Of a stretch of 64,000 nucleotides of DNA, positions 13,398 through 50,576 are shown piece after piece. Origin of the DNA: Tubiluchus corallicola (lineage: Eukaryota; Priapulida; Priapulimorpha; Priapulimorphida; Tubiluchidae). The notes below the pieces were generated by a model. The model did not search any database, was not told where the DNA came from, and saw only the letters and a program-made list of their open reading frames with translations. Within the stretch, counting starts at the first letter, position 1. The number at the start of each line of letters is the position of its first letter. Both the position numbers and the translations under genes were made by a program. The stretch spans positions 256,547 to 320,546 of the forward strand of contig JAQGDQ010002371.1 in assembly GCA_030141605.1 (NCBI GenBank), in the 5' to 3' direction.

Positions 13398-13800
13398 AAA
13401 CCCACAATGACAAACCATACTACATGCACCACACCACACTACACCAACACCACACAACCGACACCATACCACTCACTCCACTACCCTACCCACACCATGT
13501 CACCCACACAACACTATAGCATGCACAACACCCACATTACACCATATCACCCACATAAAGCCACCCACACAATGCCATTCACATTATGCCACAAACACCA
13601 TGCCACAATCACCATTCATACCGCACCAACCTCATCCACCACCCACATCACGCCACTCATACCACATCAACCACAAAACGCCACCCACTTCACAACACAC
13701 CACCCATACCGCATCCAAGATACCACATCAGCCATATCACAACACCTATATCACATCAACCATAAAACATCACCCACATCACAACACACCCACAAAAAGG
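13398..13800. repeat. CA-rich minisatellite (ccacaccac)n
   Basis: The plus strand is almost without G and T apart from accat and cacat units. The His/Thr/Pro-rich ORFs (132 and 83 codons) are artefacts. It forms the first part of the 606-bp unit that is tandemly duplicated. Confidence 0.8.
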
Positions 13801-14672
13801 CATAGGAAAAATGTTACAGGAAAAAAGTGGCACAAGTGGACAAGCAGGTAAAAATGGCACAGCAAAAATAGCGCAAATGGAAAAGTAGGTAAGAATGGCA
13901 TACGTAAAAATTAATGGCACAGGAAAAAATGACACACTTCGTAACATATGTGCTTAGGATTAGGGTTACAGTGGGGTATAATTATTTGAGTTATTTTTAC
14001 CTCTGCCAAAAAAGTTGTGCTTCAGCACAGTTTGCTTGGTTGTTTTTTGTCCGTTATGGCAGTAAGACACCATACCACTCACTCCACCACCCTACCCACA
14101 CCATGTCACCCACACAACACTATAGCATGCACAACACCCACATTACACCATATCACCCACATAAAGCCACCCACACAATGCCATTCACATTATGCCACCA
14201 ACACCATGCCACAATCACCATTCATACCGCACCAACCTCATCCACCACCCACATCACGCCACTCATACCACATCAACCACAAAACGCCACCCACTTCACA
14301 ACACACCACCCATACCGCATCCAAGATACCACATCAGCCATATCACAACACCTATTTCACATCAACCATAAAACATCACCCACATCACAACACACCCACA
14401 AAAAGGCATAGGAAAAAATGATACAGGAAAAAAGTGGCACAAGTGGAAAAGCAGGTAAAAATGGCACAGCAAAAATAGCGCAAATGGAAAAGTAGGTAAG
14501 AATGGCATACGTAAAAATTAATGGCACAGGAAAAAATGACACACTTCGTAACATATGTGCTTAGGATTAGGGTTACAGTGGGGTATAATTATTTGAGTTA
14601 TTTTTACCTCTGCCAAAAAAGTTGTGCTTCAGCACAGTTTGCTTGGTTGTTTTTTGTCTGTTATGGCAGTAA
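13461..14672 (+). repeat. Recent 606-bp direct tandem duplication
   Basis: The unit 13461-14066 is followed immediately by a second copy, 14067-14672. Both start acaccataccactcactcca and end cgttatggcagtaag or tgttatggcagtaag. By eye only a handful of substitutions separate them (for example ctacc/caccc near the start, ccacaaac/ccaccaac, ctatatca/ctatttca), so the duplication is young or kept alike. The predicted 165- and 134-codon ORFs span its low-complexity part and are not credible genes. Confidence 0.92.
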
Positions 14673-15227
14673 GCCTGTTATGCAAAAACAGATTTCCTAA
14701 GAAAAGTGCTTATAGACTATAGAATGCCAACATAGGAATCTTTTCACCGGTTCTTTTTTCGGAAAACTTGACCGAACACCATGTACAAAAAAAATTTCGT
14801 AGAGCATTTCGTTGAGGTGGTCAGAGGGAGTGCTTAGTACTTCTTTTTATTACTTCTACAAGGACACACAATTCGCGTTAGTTCCAGGTTCTATTTCGAG
14901 AAAATCTCGTTTGTACAACTGAGTAACGCTGTCTATAATTTTTACTTATTATTGTATATAGCCCCATAAGATGACTTGGAACATATATATTTGTCAGACT
15001 ATTACTACCGCCAAAATTAACGGTGACAAAGTAGATAAACCCTATGTAGAACATTGGTGCCTTAATGAACAAATATTTTGTGAGTCTTTTGCTAGTCTAT
15101 ATAATACCAATGAATACACACTTTTGTATGTTTGCTCGTTTATCTTTGTGTTAAATTTTTTGAATCAAAAGAACCAGACCTAGTTTTATTATAATTCGTT
15201 TTATAAAAATCAATTGCGTTAAAATAA

Positions 15228-15366
15228 CATTATGTGCCATTTTTCCTGTGTCATTTTTACCTGTGCCATTTTTCCTGTGCTATTCTTTCGTGTGTCATTT
15301 TTCTAGTTTCATGTTTACCGTGCCATTTTTCCTTGTGCCATTTTTACCTGTTCCATTTTTACCGCG
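15228..15366. repeat. Minisatellite of gtgccatttttcct units, inverted to the arrays at 13.8 and 14.4 kb
   Basis: Units gtgccatttttcct, gtgtcatttttacct and gtgctattctttcgt repeat about nine times. The complementary unit, ggcacaggaaaaa or ggcacagcaaaaa, fills 13800-13932 and 14407-14540. The arrays therefore face each other across about 690 bases. Confidence 0.75.
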
Positions 15367-16364
15367 CACCGCGACATAGCTATGGACATGGAAAACAAAT
15401 ATAGCGCTTGTTCCGAATTTTGTAGAAAAAGTGTTCGTTGTTTTGGTCCTTAGTCCTAAATTAATGGTACCAACAGAATTCAGTGGAACGTTCTGTATAA
15501 CTAGGAGACAATCTTGCAATTCAAATAAGAATTTTTAAGAAGCCGCTTTAGAATGCAAAAGAGAAAGTGAAAATTTGGAATTGTTTTGGTTATTGTTTAA
15601 GAAAAGCCGATCTGTATAGTAAAAAAATAATAGACTTCATAGTTTGTTTACGTGCTTTTTCTAATGACAAATCAACATGAGGTTTAGAAATCTGTAGGCT
15701 TCAAATTTTTGCAAACTGAAAAAAGTGAATTTTAATTTTATTGACAGCAAGGTAAGAAGGCATTCGGTTTGTGTATATTTTTTAATTAAGTTTAACAGTA
15801 ATCATTAGGCTACAAGATAATATCTAAAACGGAATAGCTGAGTGTTACGGTGTGTGCTTAGATGGGTGATCTACAGGAAAACTCTGCTATTTTTCTATGT
15901 TAGCGATGATACGTGCATTTTCCAACATAGCTGAGACGTTTCTGATCTTAGAGATTATCGTAAAAATCCTTAATATATTCTACATTGTTATTATGTTCTG
16001 TGTACGCGTTTTGCTGAATTAGTTGGCGTTTTATAGTGTCGTCTTTTTATTATGCCATGATTGTAACGGTTAATATTAATATCATTATGCCATTGTATTA
16101 TGATAACTCTTGCGAGCATGGCTTAATTACAAAAACAACAATGTAAAACGCTAACTAATTCAGCAAAACGTTATGCCTGCACATGACATAATCTGAGTAT
16201 AACAGACGTAACGAAGAAATAAAAAATTGTCTAACCACCTACTTATTCTGCACAAAGAAACTTCATCACTTTCTTAATGGCAAATTTCAGATTGCGTAGT
16301 TTTTGTGAAGTAGCCAAATTCAAGTTACCATTGAAGACTGAAGATTGAAATTTAAATTGCATCA

Positions 16365-31024
<14,660 letters not shown>

Positions 31025-31155
31025 TTCAATTAGCCAATTTTATACACTTTAATTCTTTATTTATTTATTTATACTATTTATTTTTTTGTTTGTTTATTTA
31101 ATTGTTTCTTTTCTTAATATAGTAGTAATAATAATAATATTATTAATAATGATAA

Positions 31156-31161
31156 AATAAA
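31156..31161 (+). terminator. Candidate poly-A signal AATAAA of transporter copy 1
   Basis: AATAAA stands 132 bases after the TAG stop, in a T- and A-rich 3' flank. Other near-matches surround it, so the exact site is uncertain. Confidence 0.4.
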
Positions 31162-31446
31162 ATAATATAAATATATATTAAAGGTAGACAATCAGTGCTA
31201 GTTTATGGTAAAAACGTACTCTCTTCTATGCGTCAGGAAAAAAATTGACTATAAGTGCAACGAACTTCAAGGCATTAAACAAAATGAACTATGGGTAATT
31301 TCTGTTTTTGCCAATCTTTCTTTCTTCAGCTTTTTAATTTTATCTATCTCAGACATAAAATCGGCCATACAGTTAATTGCACATAGTAAATGACAAAATA
31401 TAAATGAAAGTTAGTAGTTAAAACTATAAATAAATTAATAATCTCT

Positions 31447-31607
31447 CTCACACACACACGCACGCGCGCGCACACACGCACACATGCTCACACACACGCA
31501 GCCACACACACACGCGCACACACGCACATGCACATACCACACACACACGCACGCACGCATACACCACCACCCCCCACCCCACCCAACCCCACACACACAC
31601 ACACATA
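31447..31607. repeat. (CA)n/(CACG)n microsatellite
   Basis: Interrupted dinucleotide tract. The 90- and 71-codon Cys/Val- and His/Thr-rich ORFs over it are artefacts. Confidence 0.95.
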
Positions 31608-32437
31608 CACTTAATCTGTTTCTCTTCCTCGCTCTGTGTTATCATAATCAAGTCATGATCTTGCCTCTCACAAACGAGATAAGCAGGACAGTATTTTGAA
31701 GATGTTTTGTGAGGCTGCATTAAGCTTATCTAAAAAGGATCATACGAACATCTAAGAAGAAAAAATGCAACGGCTCGCAAATAACTTTAACGCGCTTAGT
31801 AGTGTATGATAATAAATTTCCTTATAAGCATAATAAATTCTGGATGTGCCAAAGCATTAATATCGTTTTGAGTGTTGGCTTTATGATGCAGTTTGCCAAT
31901 AATTATCCACCTACATGTCCACTAGTGATGAGCTTGATTGACAGGTGGAATGGTTAGTTATAGACAGTCACAGTCGGTTAGTTCGGTATTCTGTTAGTGA
32001 GTAAGTCAGTTGGTTAATTTATTAGTTACTGCGTTGCACAGGCTTTACGTTGAGTAACACCTGCGTCTGAATCCTCAGAATCTATAGTTCATCCATTAGC
32101 TGTTAGTCCGCGACATGAATTACCTGAATGACCCATTATTTTCAAAAGCGTTTTGGGAATACCCAGATATTAATATAAAATGCATGCAGAATCTTAATTA
32201 GGTTACAGTCCCTGTAACTTTTTCGACTCTGTTACCTATAATATTGCTACGAGTAACCAAAAGTATGTAGTTAAATTAAATGTCACGATTTCCTGTAAAA
32301 CACTTCCTGTTCTTAAATCGATCGTGTTGTCGTTTTGAGACATTATATGTTCAACAAGGTGTGAGTGTTTCTGCGTAATAAAAAAAGTAATCGTTACACA
32401 GTAAATGATAATGAAATAAAATAGAATAATTTTGAAA

Positions 32438-42146
<9,709 letters not shown>

Positions 42147-42403
42147 TGTATGCTTCACATCAGACTCCATGCTACAAATTTCTTATGGACTGTACTTTTA
42201 AGCCCATATGCATATGGAGCACTTGCGTTGAGTTTATTTATCGTAGAGCAGCACAGGTATTTTTTCGAAAATTGGTCCAAATATAAGCAATTTGTTATCT
42301 GTCCAAGTGAAAATGTGCCGTGGACTGTGGCATTAATATGTATATGTTAATATATACTAAATACTACAGTATACTAATATTGTAGTGTTACAGCCATAAT
42401 AGT

Positions 42404-42409
42404 AATAAA
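42404..42409 (+). terminator. Candidate poly-A signal AATAAA of transporter copy 2
   Basis: First AATAAA in a plausible position, about 258 bases after the TAA stop. Confidence 0.45.
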
Positions 42410-42650
42410 TTCTTATAGGTAGTATAAGATGAAAGAAACTTCGAATAGTGAAAACATCACAGCAGACTTTAAACAAAACTGTGGCTATTTTATTAACGCA
42501 AATCAGATGTAACGTGCGTTACACCAAAAATCTCTGTAACAATTCCTTAAATTTGTTTGCGTCTTGCGAGAAGAATAAGACAATCTTTGAATATGAAACT
42601 ATGCATTTATCATTTCATAGTAATTTTCGGCGTTAATAATTTTTGGCCTG

Positions 42651-42831
<181 letters not shown>

Positions 42832-45339
42832 TAAAATTAATACACAGTAAGCGCATGTAGTTTAACCACAAAATTATTCAAAGATATAACTCTCAGATTT
42901 AGAGTTCTATTTGCTACAGCGAAAATTGGGCATTATATTTTTACCCTATAGTTATGTAGCTACGTAGTTATGTTAGTAGTTAGTATACTATTTTACTTTA
43001 AAAGTGACGAGAAATTTGATCGTGAAAACATTTCTTCGAGAAAATATTTCTAAGTTTTCTAATTCATGCACACTGATAGGTTGCCTTATCCACTCAGTAT
43101 CCAATGCTGTTGATTAATTTTCTCAAAATAGATTTCATCATTAATAGCATAGCAGGGGTTTCGGTAATCTAGTTTTTCTAAGTTTATATGAGCATTGCGT
43201 AAAATACAGTAGCAAACTATCATAGATAGCTTGGACCAATTTCTGAAGAACATTCAACAAAATCTATCAGCACAATTGGATCCAAACCTGCAGTCTGATT
43301 TTTATTGTGTCTACAGTGATAACGGTCGCGGCAATGACGACGAGGCGTGACAGGGCTGACCACTAAGTTTTTGGTCCCATAATGATTCTTGGAGAGGGTC
43401 AAAAGATAAATGCAACCATATAGTGCAACAGCTTCACGGCAAGAATGTAGAGAGGCGGAGAAACACTTCGGAATGACACTGAAGTCATTAGTACACACAT
43501 GTATGTTACTTAACTGTGGGTTCCTTACAGAGTTTACTACAAAAATTATGTTAGTTCTCTATACAAAATATCCGTTAAACTTAACCAGTGTTTATATCCT
43601 AACGGCATGATACTGAGCTTTTTACTCAAAAACCACAAAATATGCAAAGTGTACAAAATTAGTATTTTGCTATAATAATATTACTTTTATTTTATTTTAT
43701 ATTTGAAATATTGCGTGAAAAATAAATGTATGTTATCTTGGTTTAATATACGAATCGCTTATATGAAGACAGATTATGCTCATATATATATGTATATATA
43801 ACATAATACATATATATATAACATATACATACATATATAAATATACATATATCATTTTATTACTAACTAATAATATATATATATTGTTAGTTATTATATA
43901 TATCGGGTATTCTATAGAATATCTAGGCATTTTATGAAGTGTCAAAATAAACAAGGTAAATAATCTGAAATATTTTTTCAACACTTTTTAGGCGTTGTAT
44001 ATAATGTAAAAGTTTGTTACGCAAAATGTGTAATTCAAAGATTTTCGATACACTTTTCCTATATAGGCATTTTGTAGTTGGTTTTGAAATGCTGAGTTTC
44101 GTAGTGGATGATCGAATGATAGGTGGAATACTGCTTGGTTTCGTTTTCGAATGTTTTGACAATGATGATGACTCTTCTAACGAAGACAGTGAATGTCGCT
44201 AATACTGTTTTTATGATGGTGGAGTAGATGCTGTTTGTTCTTTCAAAGACGGCGATATTAGTGATGTACTAGTAACATTTAATTTTCAAGAAGGAGCAAA
44301 GATTTTGCAAAGCTTTTTCTGTGTCACAATATTTTGAGATGATGATAGCTTGATAGGCAGGGTTTCATTTTTGGGTTTAGATTTTTGCACTGAAAGACCC
44401 GTTACGCAAGTTTCTCAGGGTCCGTATGAGCTGCTCTGGTTCGATACTCCACATCCACACCTGATTCGGAAATACATTCGTTGGACAGCAGGCTGCCTAG
44501 AGAAGGAATATGGTCGACCAGGTCAAGCCGCGTAAAGTGATAAAGTGTGAAAGTGCTGTAGAGAAAACACTTGCTTACCTGTTATATGAAATGCCTGGGA
44601 ATTTTATAAAATTCCTAAATTTTGCACATTGCCTTGCCTGTAACATCTATACTACTTTGTTATTTTTAGTGAAGCTTGAAATCATTGTCTGACATTAGTC
44701 AATGTGCGATGTCAGCCAATTTTAATCTCAATCTTGCCTTATTAGCAAATTAATTTTAAAAGCTGACACTGTCGCTTGGCTTATGCACTACTAAGATATA
44801 AATCAAACAACCAAAGACAGACTTTTTACGACAATAGCACAACATACGTAAGGATATTACTTCCACTAAGTGCTGTAATTCACGTAAATTTGCATAAACG
44901 CAATCATTACTTAGATATTTAAGTAAATAAAAATTCAATAATTTTCATTGACGTGATGGTAACTGTGACGGATTTGTACATCCGTTGTAAGCCGTCCTTT
45001 TTAATTTGAGCAGTTTAATTTAACCTCAGAAAAACCAAGGAGCGACTGTTGAGAAAGTTCTTGTGCAATATGACTTTTATCTGCGAGCGCTAGCATCCCA
45101 GATCTAAGAGAACCCATACCCATACGCTGATTGTTGTCATTTCATGACGCCAGGCCGTCCAAGTTTTTATTTTTTTAATTATTGACAACTCGGAAGGACA
45201 GAGGTCTAGAGTCACTTTAAAAGATCTGTCAAAAAGCCAAGGACACTGTACATAAGTCAATATTTGGATTGCCCTTCAACTCTTCCCATGGCTTTCTTAA
45301 AATTATTTTTTTTCATAAATATTTAGGTATTGTGAGGTA

Positions 45340-45640
45340 GATGTATACTTGGAGTTTTAAAAAGTTGGGAGGCCTAGCTTTTCTTTAAAAAACCTTAAAT
45401 TATTTAAAGGGTCGAGACAGGAACCAAAATATGAAAATTAGTGAGAACTATAGTACGCAGAGTCACGAAATGACAAACCTCCCGCACTTTTCGCATTGGT
45501 TAGTCACATGTGAGCATAATAATCTACAAGTATTGACATAAGTGAAACACGCTGTACCAGGTATAGTCAGGTGTAAACATAATCAGGGCGTTACATTATG
45601 TTACGCTCGCAGATTTGGATCTGAATTCAATCAGTCTTGT
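45340..45640 (-). mobile_element. SINE-like element, second copy
   Basis: It shares with 28330-28620 the blocks gagcataataatc (there gagcgtaataatc), a gtaaacataatcaggcg-like block and the end gctcgcagatttggatctga (there gctcacggatttgaacctga). Its left part, tgtgaggtagatgtat...ttttaaaaagtt, matches 52445-52485. The B box has decayed. Confidence 0.55.
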
Positions 45641-45748
45641 TGATGTAGTAGCTAGCTAGTTTAGAATGTTTACGTCTACCAAAGATTTACAAGCTGATCG
45701 AGCTGCAAAATTAATCTAACCCTCGTATAACCTATATCTAGCTCCAAG

Positions 45749-48700
45749 CTACTCTGTTGCACCAGGTCTTTGAGCACCCTGGTTGCAATTTACAAATGTC
45801 ATTGGTATGTAGTCGGGTTGTTGTCCAGCCGTATGCACTGCAGCGCATACGTTTGGCGAATCAGAGGCTCTTGCAGCTGAAGTTCCGCGTCGCCTTGTTA
45901 TGCTAGAACGAAGAGAAGCTAAGTAACTGCTGCTAGTCCTTGTTGACAAAAGAGACCCCGTGCGTTGAAGAAAGTATGGCTTCAGTAAGCTTTTCACCTG
46001 CAGTAAGAAGTTTATATTCCGTATTACTTTTGGTTATGTTTTGTATTTAACATCCTAAAATGTATTTTTACACTAAAAAACTTATAATTTCTGAAAAAGT
46101 TGAAACTTTATAGCGTTAAACTTTATAGAGGCAGGTGGTACCATTGATTTAGTGCCGTTTACATGTGTTGTTCAAACTTTACTAAATCAAAGAATGAAAT
46201 GACTTAATGATGCAGCTTGTGAACAACTAGGTCTGACACTAATTTTTGGCTTATCGATCGAGTATATGCACCGACACACCCACACACAAACCATAATAAA
46301 CAGGTAGTTCAACTCAATTAGTTATTTTGAGTAACTTTATTTGTGAACACAATTTTCTTATAAATGTGGTAGGCTACAGCTGCTGAAAGAGTCAAAATTT
46401 TGCAATTACAGAAATTACGTTCTAGCGCCTACTTGAGAATTTGGAACGAGATACGACTAAGAATAATATTTCACTAACATATGCGAAGGCCGTTCCTCTG
46501 GGGAAATGCTTTTTCTCCATGCGGTGTCAAGCTGCTTAATTTACGGTTCAATAATTTCGAAGAAGTTCATCAAAATCATTCTGGCTCGTGCGATAGCATC
46601 GATGAATTTACTAGAACCGGCCCGTAAGTTATCATGTAACATATAAAATTGTACTTTGAGCAAACCGCTTGTTGTTTATTGGCTAAACTCAATATACTTC
46701 CAACATCTATTTTTCTTTTTATGGGGTAATAATGTACAAATTTTGGCAATACCTCAAATTCCATGACCATGGTACGCAATTTTAAATTCCACGTGCACAG
46801 CGATATGCGTATCCGTGCGTGCGAATGTGAGTGTGTATAGAGGGGCTTAGTATCAAAGTTGCCAGCCATTACACAGCCCAGTACGCTAGCTCAGCACATA
46901 CATTACACAAATTAATGAAAGGTATGCACTTGTAAAAGCTCGAGATGCATAACAGTATTGGCTGTGTTTTCACGCTGTTGAAACTTGCTTAATGCCTCGT
47001 TTCAGAGCTGTGACAAAAATAATAAAAAACGTAAGTAATGAAAACATTGATTAAATATTAAATCTTATTTCGTGGCTTGCCGTTTGTAGGTCACGTACAG
47101 GACTTGTTATGTATTCTTGCGAATCGTGAAGCATTGTCTCAAGTCTCATATTCGCATACTATGATATCCCAACAGAAGGTAATGAGCGGTAAATGTGCGA
47201 CGCCTTTTACATGAAAATTTAGTCTAAAAATTGTAAACACGTTAGTCTGTTGCATGTTCTAGATTCTGTGGAGTGCGCAGACTATTGCTATGGTGACCCG
47301 CAGCCTGCGACCTTCTGAGGTGTTTTAAATTTCTAACGAAATTTTCAAATTGGACGGTATCAGATTACGACTTACCTCATGATTAGTAAAACAGAAGAAA
47401 AGTGTTATCCAAAATCCCTGCAATCAATAAGAAAGTGTAAACTATTAATCACTTTAATTACACAAAAGTGTTAATCAAGATCTTTGTTAAATCAAAAATC
47501 TTAAATGTAAACAGTAAGGTGTTTTCCATTTAGCATTAAAAGGGAAAATATGAGAACACATTGTTTTCACACAGTATACCTTTGAACGTGTGAAATGCTA
47601 CAATCCTTTGCGCGCACTAATCTTTCGAATCATCTGAAAATAGTTTTTAGAGCTTTTTGTTAATTTTAGTCTATTTTCAGTAAAAATCAGATCTCCAAAC
47701 GCGGACTCTACAAATTTGTCTAATAACACAGCAAAAAATAAAGCTTTTCAATATTGTGTACCTGTGTAGAAACAAGCAAAGCATTGATGATACTAATTAC
47801 GAGTCTCCACATTCCACCGTTTTCTGGCTCCACGAGAACAAGAACGTGCGTTAAACCAAGCAAAGGTAGTAAGAGCAGCAGCTTTCGTGCCCCCTTTCTA
47901 ACAAAAAAATTAAGCACTGAAACGAGTTTGAATCATAACGTCGTTGTTAAATTTTAGTGTAAACTAATGCCAAAGTTAATGAATTACCATCATCATCATC
48001 ATCATCGTCGTCGTCGTCGTCATCATCATCGTCGTCGTCGTCATTATATGAGAAATATAGGTAACTGGTAGTAGTGTGAAATTATGATTGCAAAGGAGAT
48101 ACATATTTCTGATTTTGAGTAAAAAATTCCGTTTTTGAATATAATTAGCCAACCTGTACAGTTGGGTTTTTTAGTTTTCCATGCATACGTATACCTGTAT
48201 TGTTTGTCGTCCAATTCTCGGATTTTTGTTCTTGATCGTGACAATAAAACATACATTATCGAGCAAAGGAAAACACAATTTATCTGAAAAAAGAAAAAAT
48301 GAATAAAAACTTTAAGGTGCTTTGAATTTGATAATACGCGCGCAATTGGTCATACTCGTTGCTTTAAAACTCTCCATTATTTTTAAGGATTTATTAAAAA
48401 CTGACAAATTACAGTAAGGACAAACTCAAAATGACGCAACTCGGTGGTTGAGTGTATGATGGATGACTATTTTAGTGGGATCAAACTAGGCTTCATAAGT
48501 GCGCTGCAGTGATTTTAAGCAACAATTATATATTACGCTGTTAATGTTCATTATGCAACTAAAAGTTCATTACATAACAATGTACTATTATGTAGCAAAA
48601 TGCTACATTATGTAGACTCAAAAAATTCCCAACTGCTGAGTAAGAGTTTGCCGTAATATGAACGTCGTTGGTCAATTAGTTACAATGAAAATACAAAATC

Positions 48701-50499
48701 AAATTAACGAGAGACTTATGAAACACCCTATACTATCAACTCGTCAAATATGTTTATAGTCACGAACCTGGCGTTAAGACCAAGTAATTAATGACAATGA
48801 GAAGTTGTAAACTGAAGGAAGCGACGTGCGATTATCGCTCGGAAATTTCGCTAAATTTGTATTAAAAATGTTACAGCGGAAAGTTGAACGCGTTAGTTAA
48901 TTGGCTATGAAAAGATAAACGTGATTTCGCTGTTTAAGTGAGAACAGCAATAATGTCATGGTAAATGTTTACAACGCATTCATAGTAAATATGGCTTACA
49001 TGTGGTTATAAAAACTGCAAAACATAAATCTGGGTACATGGGTATGTATTAAGTTAAATAATTTTGCACGAGGGTAGTTTTCTTACCAGTAGTACTACAA
49101 GAATTGGTACCATAAATATGTAGTCATAAACGTATCCGTCTGAATCCATCCAGCACCTTTAGTGATTTGAAAAGTAAATAAACAAGTGTCATAGGTATTC
49201 AGAAATGATAACTCTGTAAGTTAAAATCTTAAGAAATATGCAAATCTTTCATAATTAAACTACTAATTGTTGAGCATTCTTAAAAGTCCCAAGACAAGAA
49301 AGCTAAATGAGATTAAAACATTTGGAAACTCACAATCTTTTCAGGAATGAGATAGAATAGGTATTACTCGATAGTTTCCTGTTGCATGTAACACCATAAA
49401 ACACTTTTTCTAGAGTTTAGTTTACATAAGTCGTCTATTTGCGAGAAATTATATCCACCTCTCTGTATTTCACGTGTCTTAATTTGGTATTACTGTAACT
49501 TATGATATTGTACGTGCTCTTTTTACAATTTTTGTTGTTTTCCTTCTTGTTTTTTCTACTATAATGCGTAGTTCCCTGTGCGTCATTGTGAAATTCTTAC
49601 GAATTTCTCATTAAATTTTCCAAATGAAATCTCTACAAACGGCTAGATGACTACAATTTTAATTCAATACGTTCCGAGAATGCTGATATCAAGACTCATT
49701 CAAAAGATGAAGCCATGAAGATCCTACCCGAGATGTCATAACACATACTTAATAAAAACCTATAACATAAGGATCATTTTAAGAATAACAACATGGCACC
49801 CGCATCTCATTTTAAATGAAAACTGACGTTGAAATTTCAGTACACATGCTGTAATTGAAACGCAATAGATAACTCGCGTCTATAATTAATATGCGACAGA
49901 TGCAACTAACTAAACTCAGTAGTAAATCCTGCACGATCACACAGACTGACGTCAAGTTAAACATTTTCGTGGCTAAATCTGATTCTGACCGTGTATTGAG
50001 AGATGGAAGTAGACACAAAATTACTGGCAATGTTTACTATAATTTTCAAGACAGCGCAGAACGAAAAATAGCAAAATCCAGCCGCCAAATTATGGCAGTT
50101 TGATTCACTCATGTCGGCATACGCTGTTTAATTGTTTATACCGAACAGCACAAAATTTCTTGATCATCAACGTTTTAAATGCAACAAGGCTTCATAAAAT
50201 TAAAGAGATGTATGACACAGCAACTGCAGACAAGAAATCTTACAGCAAATAGTTGACTGCCGAAGCAAATCAAAGTGGCTGTAGAATTAATGGCAAGGAC
50301 CAGTTAATTACATTTTTTGTAAACAATGAGGCGGTAGAATTTGCTGAGCGACAAGGACAGAAGGTCAGCATGATACAATTGCACATGCTTCGCCTATTAC
50401 ACTCGCATGAAAAGATGAAGGTGTGATAGCTCGTATTAGTCAGTAACTGTTTTGCTCGCAGACGAAAAATTTTTCCCTCGTACTACTATATACTAAATT

Positions 50500-50576
<77 letters not shown>

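Larger units (their letters stand above)
9929..16364. other. Divergent intergenic region with repeats and two 5' flanks
   Basis: This 6.4-kb stretch separates the divergent starts of the C45-type hydrolase (ATG 9928, minus) and the first nucleoside transporter (ATG 16365, plus), so both promoters must lie here or in upstream non-coding exons. I cannot name a specific promoter. It contains the TIR element at 10709-11632, the CA-rich minisatellite and 606-bp tandem duplication (13398-14672) and the complementary minisatellite at 15228-15366. Short ORFs here (for example 11577-11900 and 12898-13080) have no recognisable domain. Confidence 0.6.
31025..32437. other. Region between the two transporter genes
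   Basis: Only 1.4 kb separates the stop of copy 1 from the ATG of copy 2. It contains a likely poly-A signal, a (CA)n tract at 31447-31607 and AT-rich sequence. The promoter of copy 2 should lie here, but I cannot point to a specific site. Confidence 0.6.

Noticed and set aside
13407-14421. His/Thr/Pro-rich ORFs of 132, 165 and 134 codons
   Set aside because: They lie on the CA-rich minisatellite and its tandem copy, are open in several frames, and have no splice context or domain.
13800-15366. CRISPR-like array
   Set aside because: Units are contiguous minisatellite repeats without unique spacers, in eukaryotic DNA.
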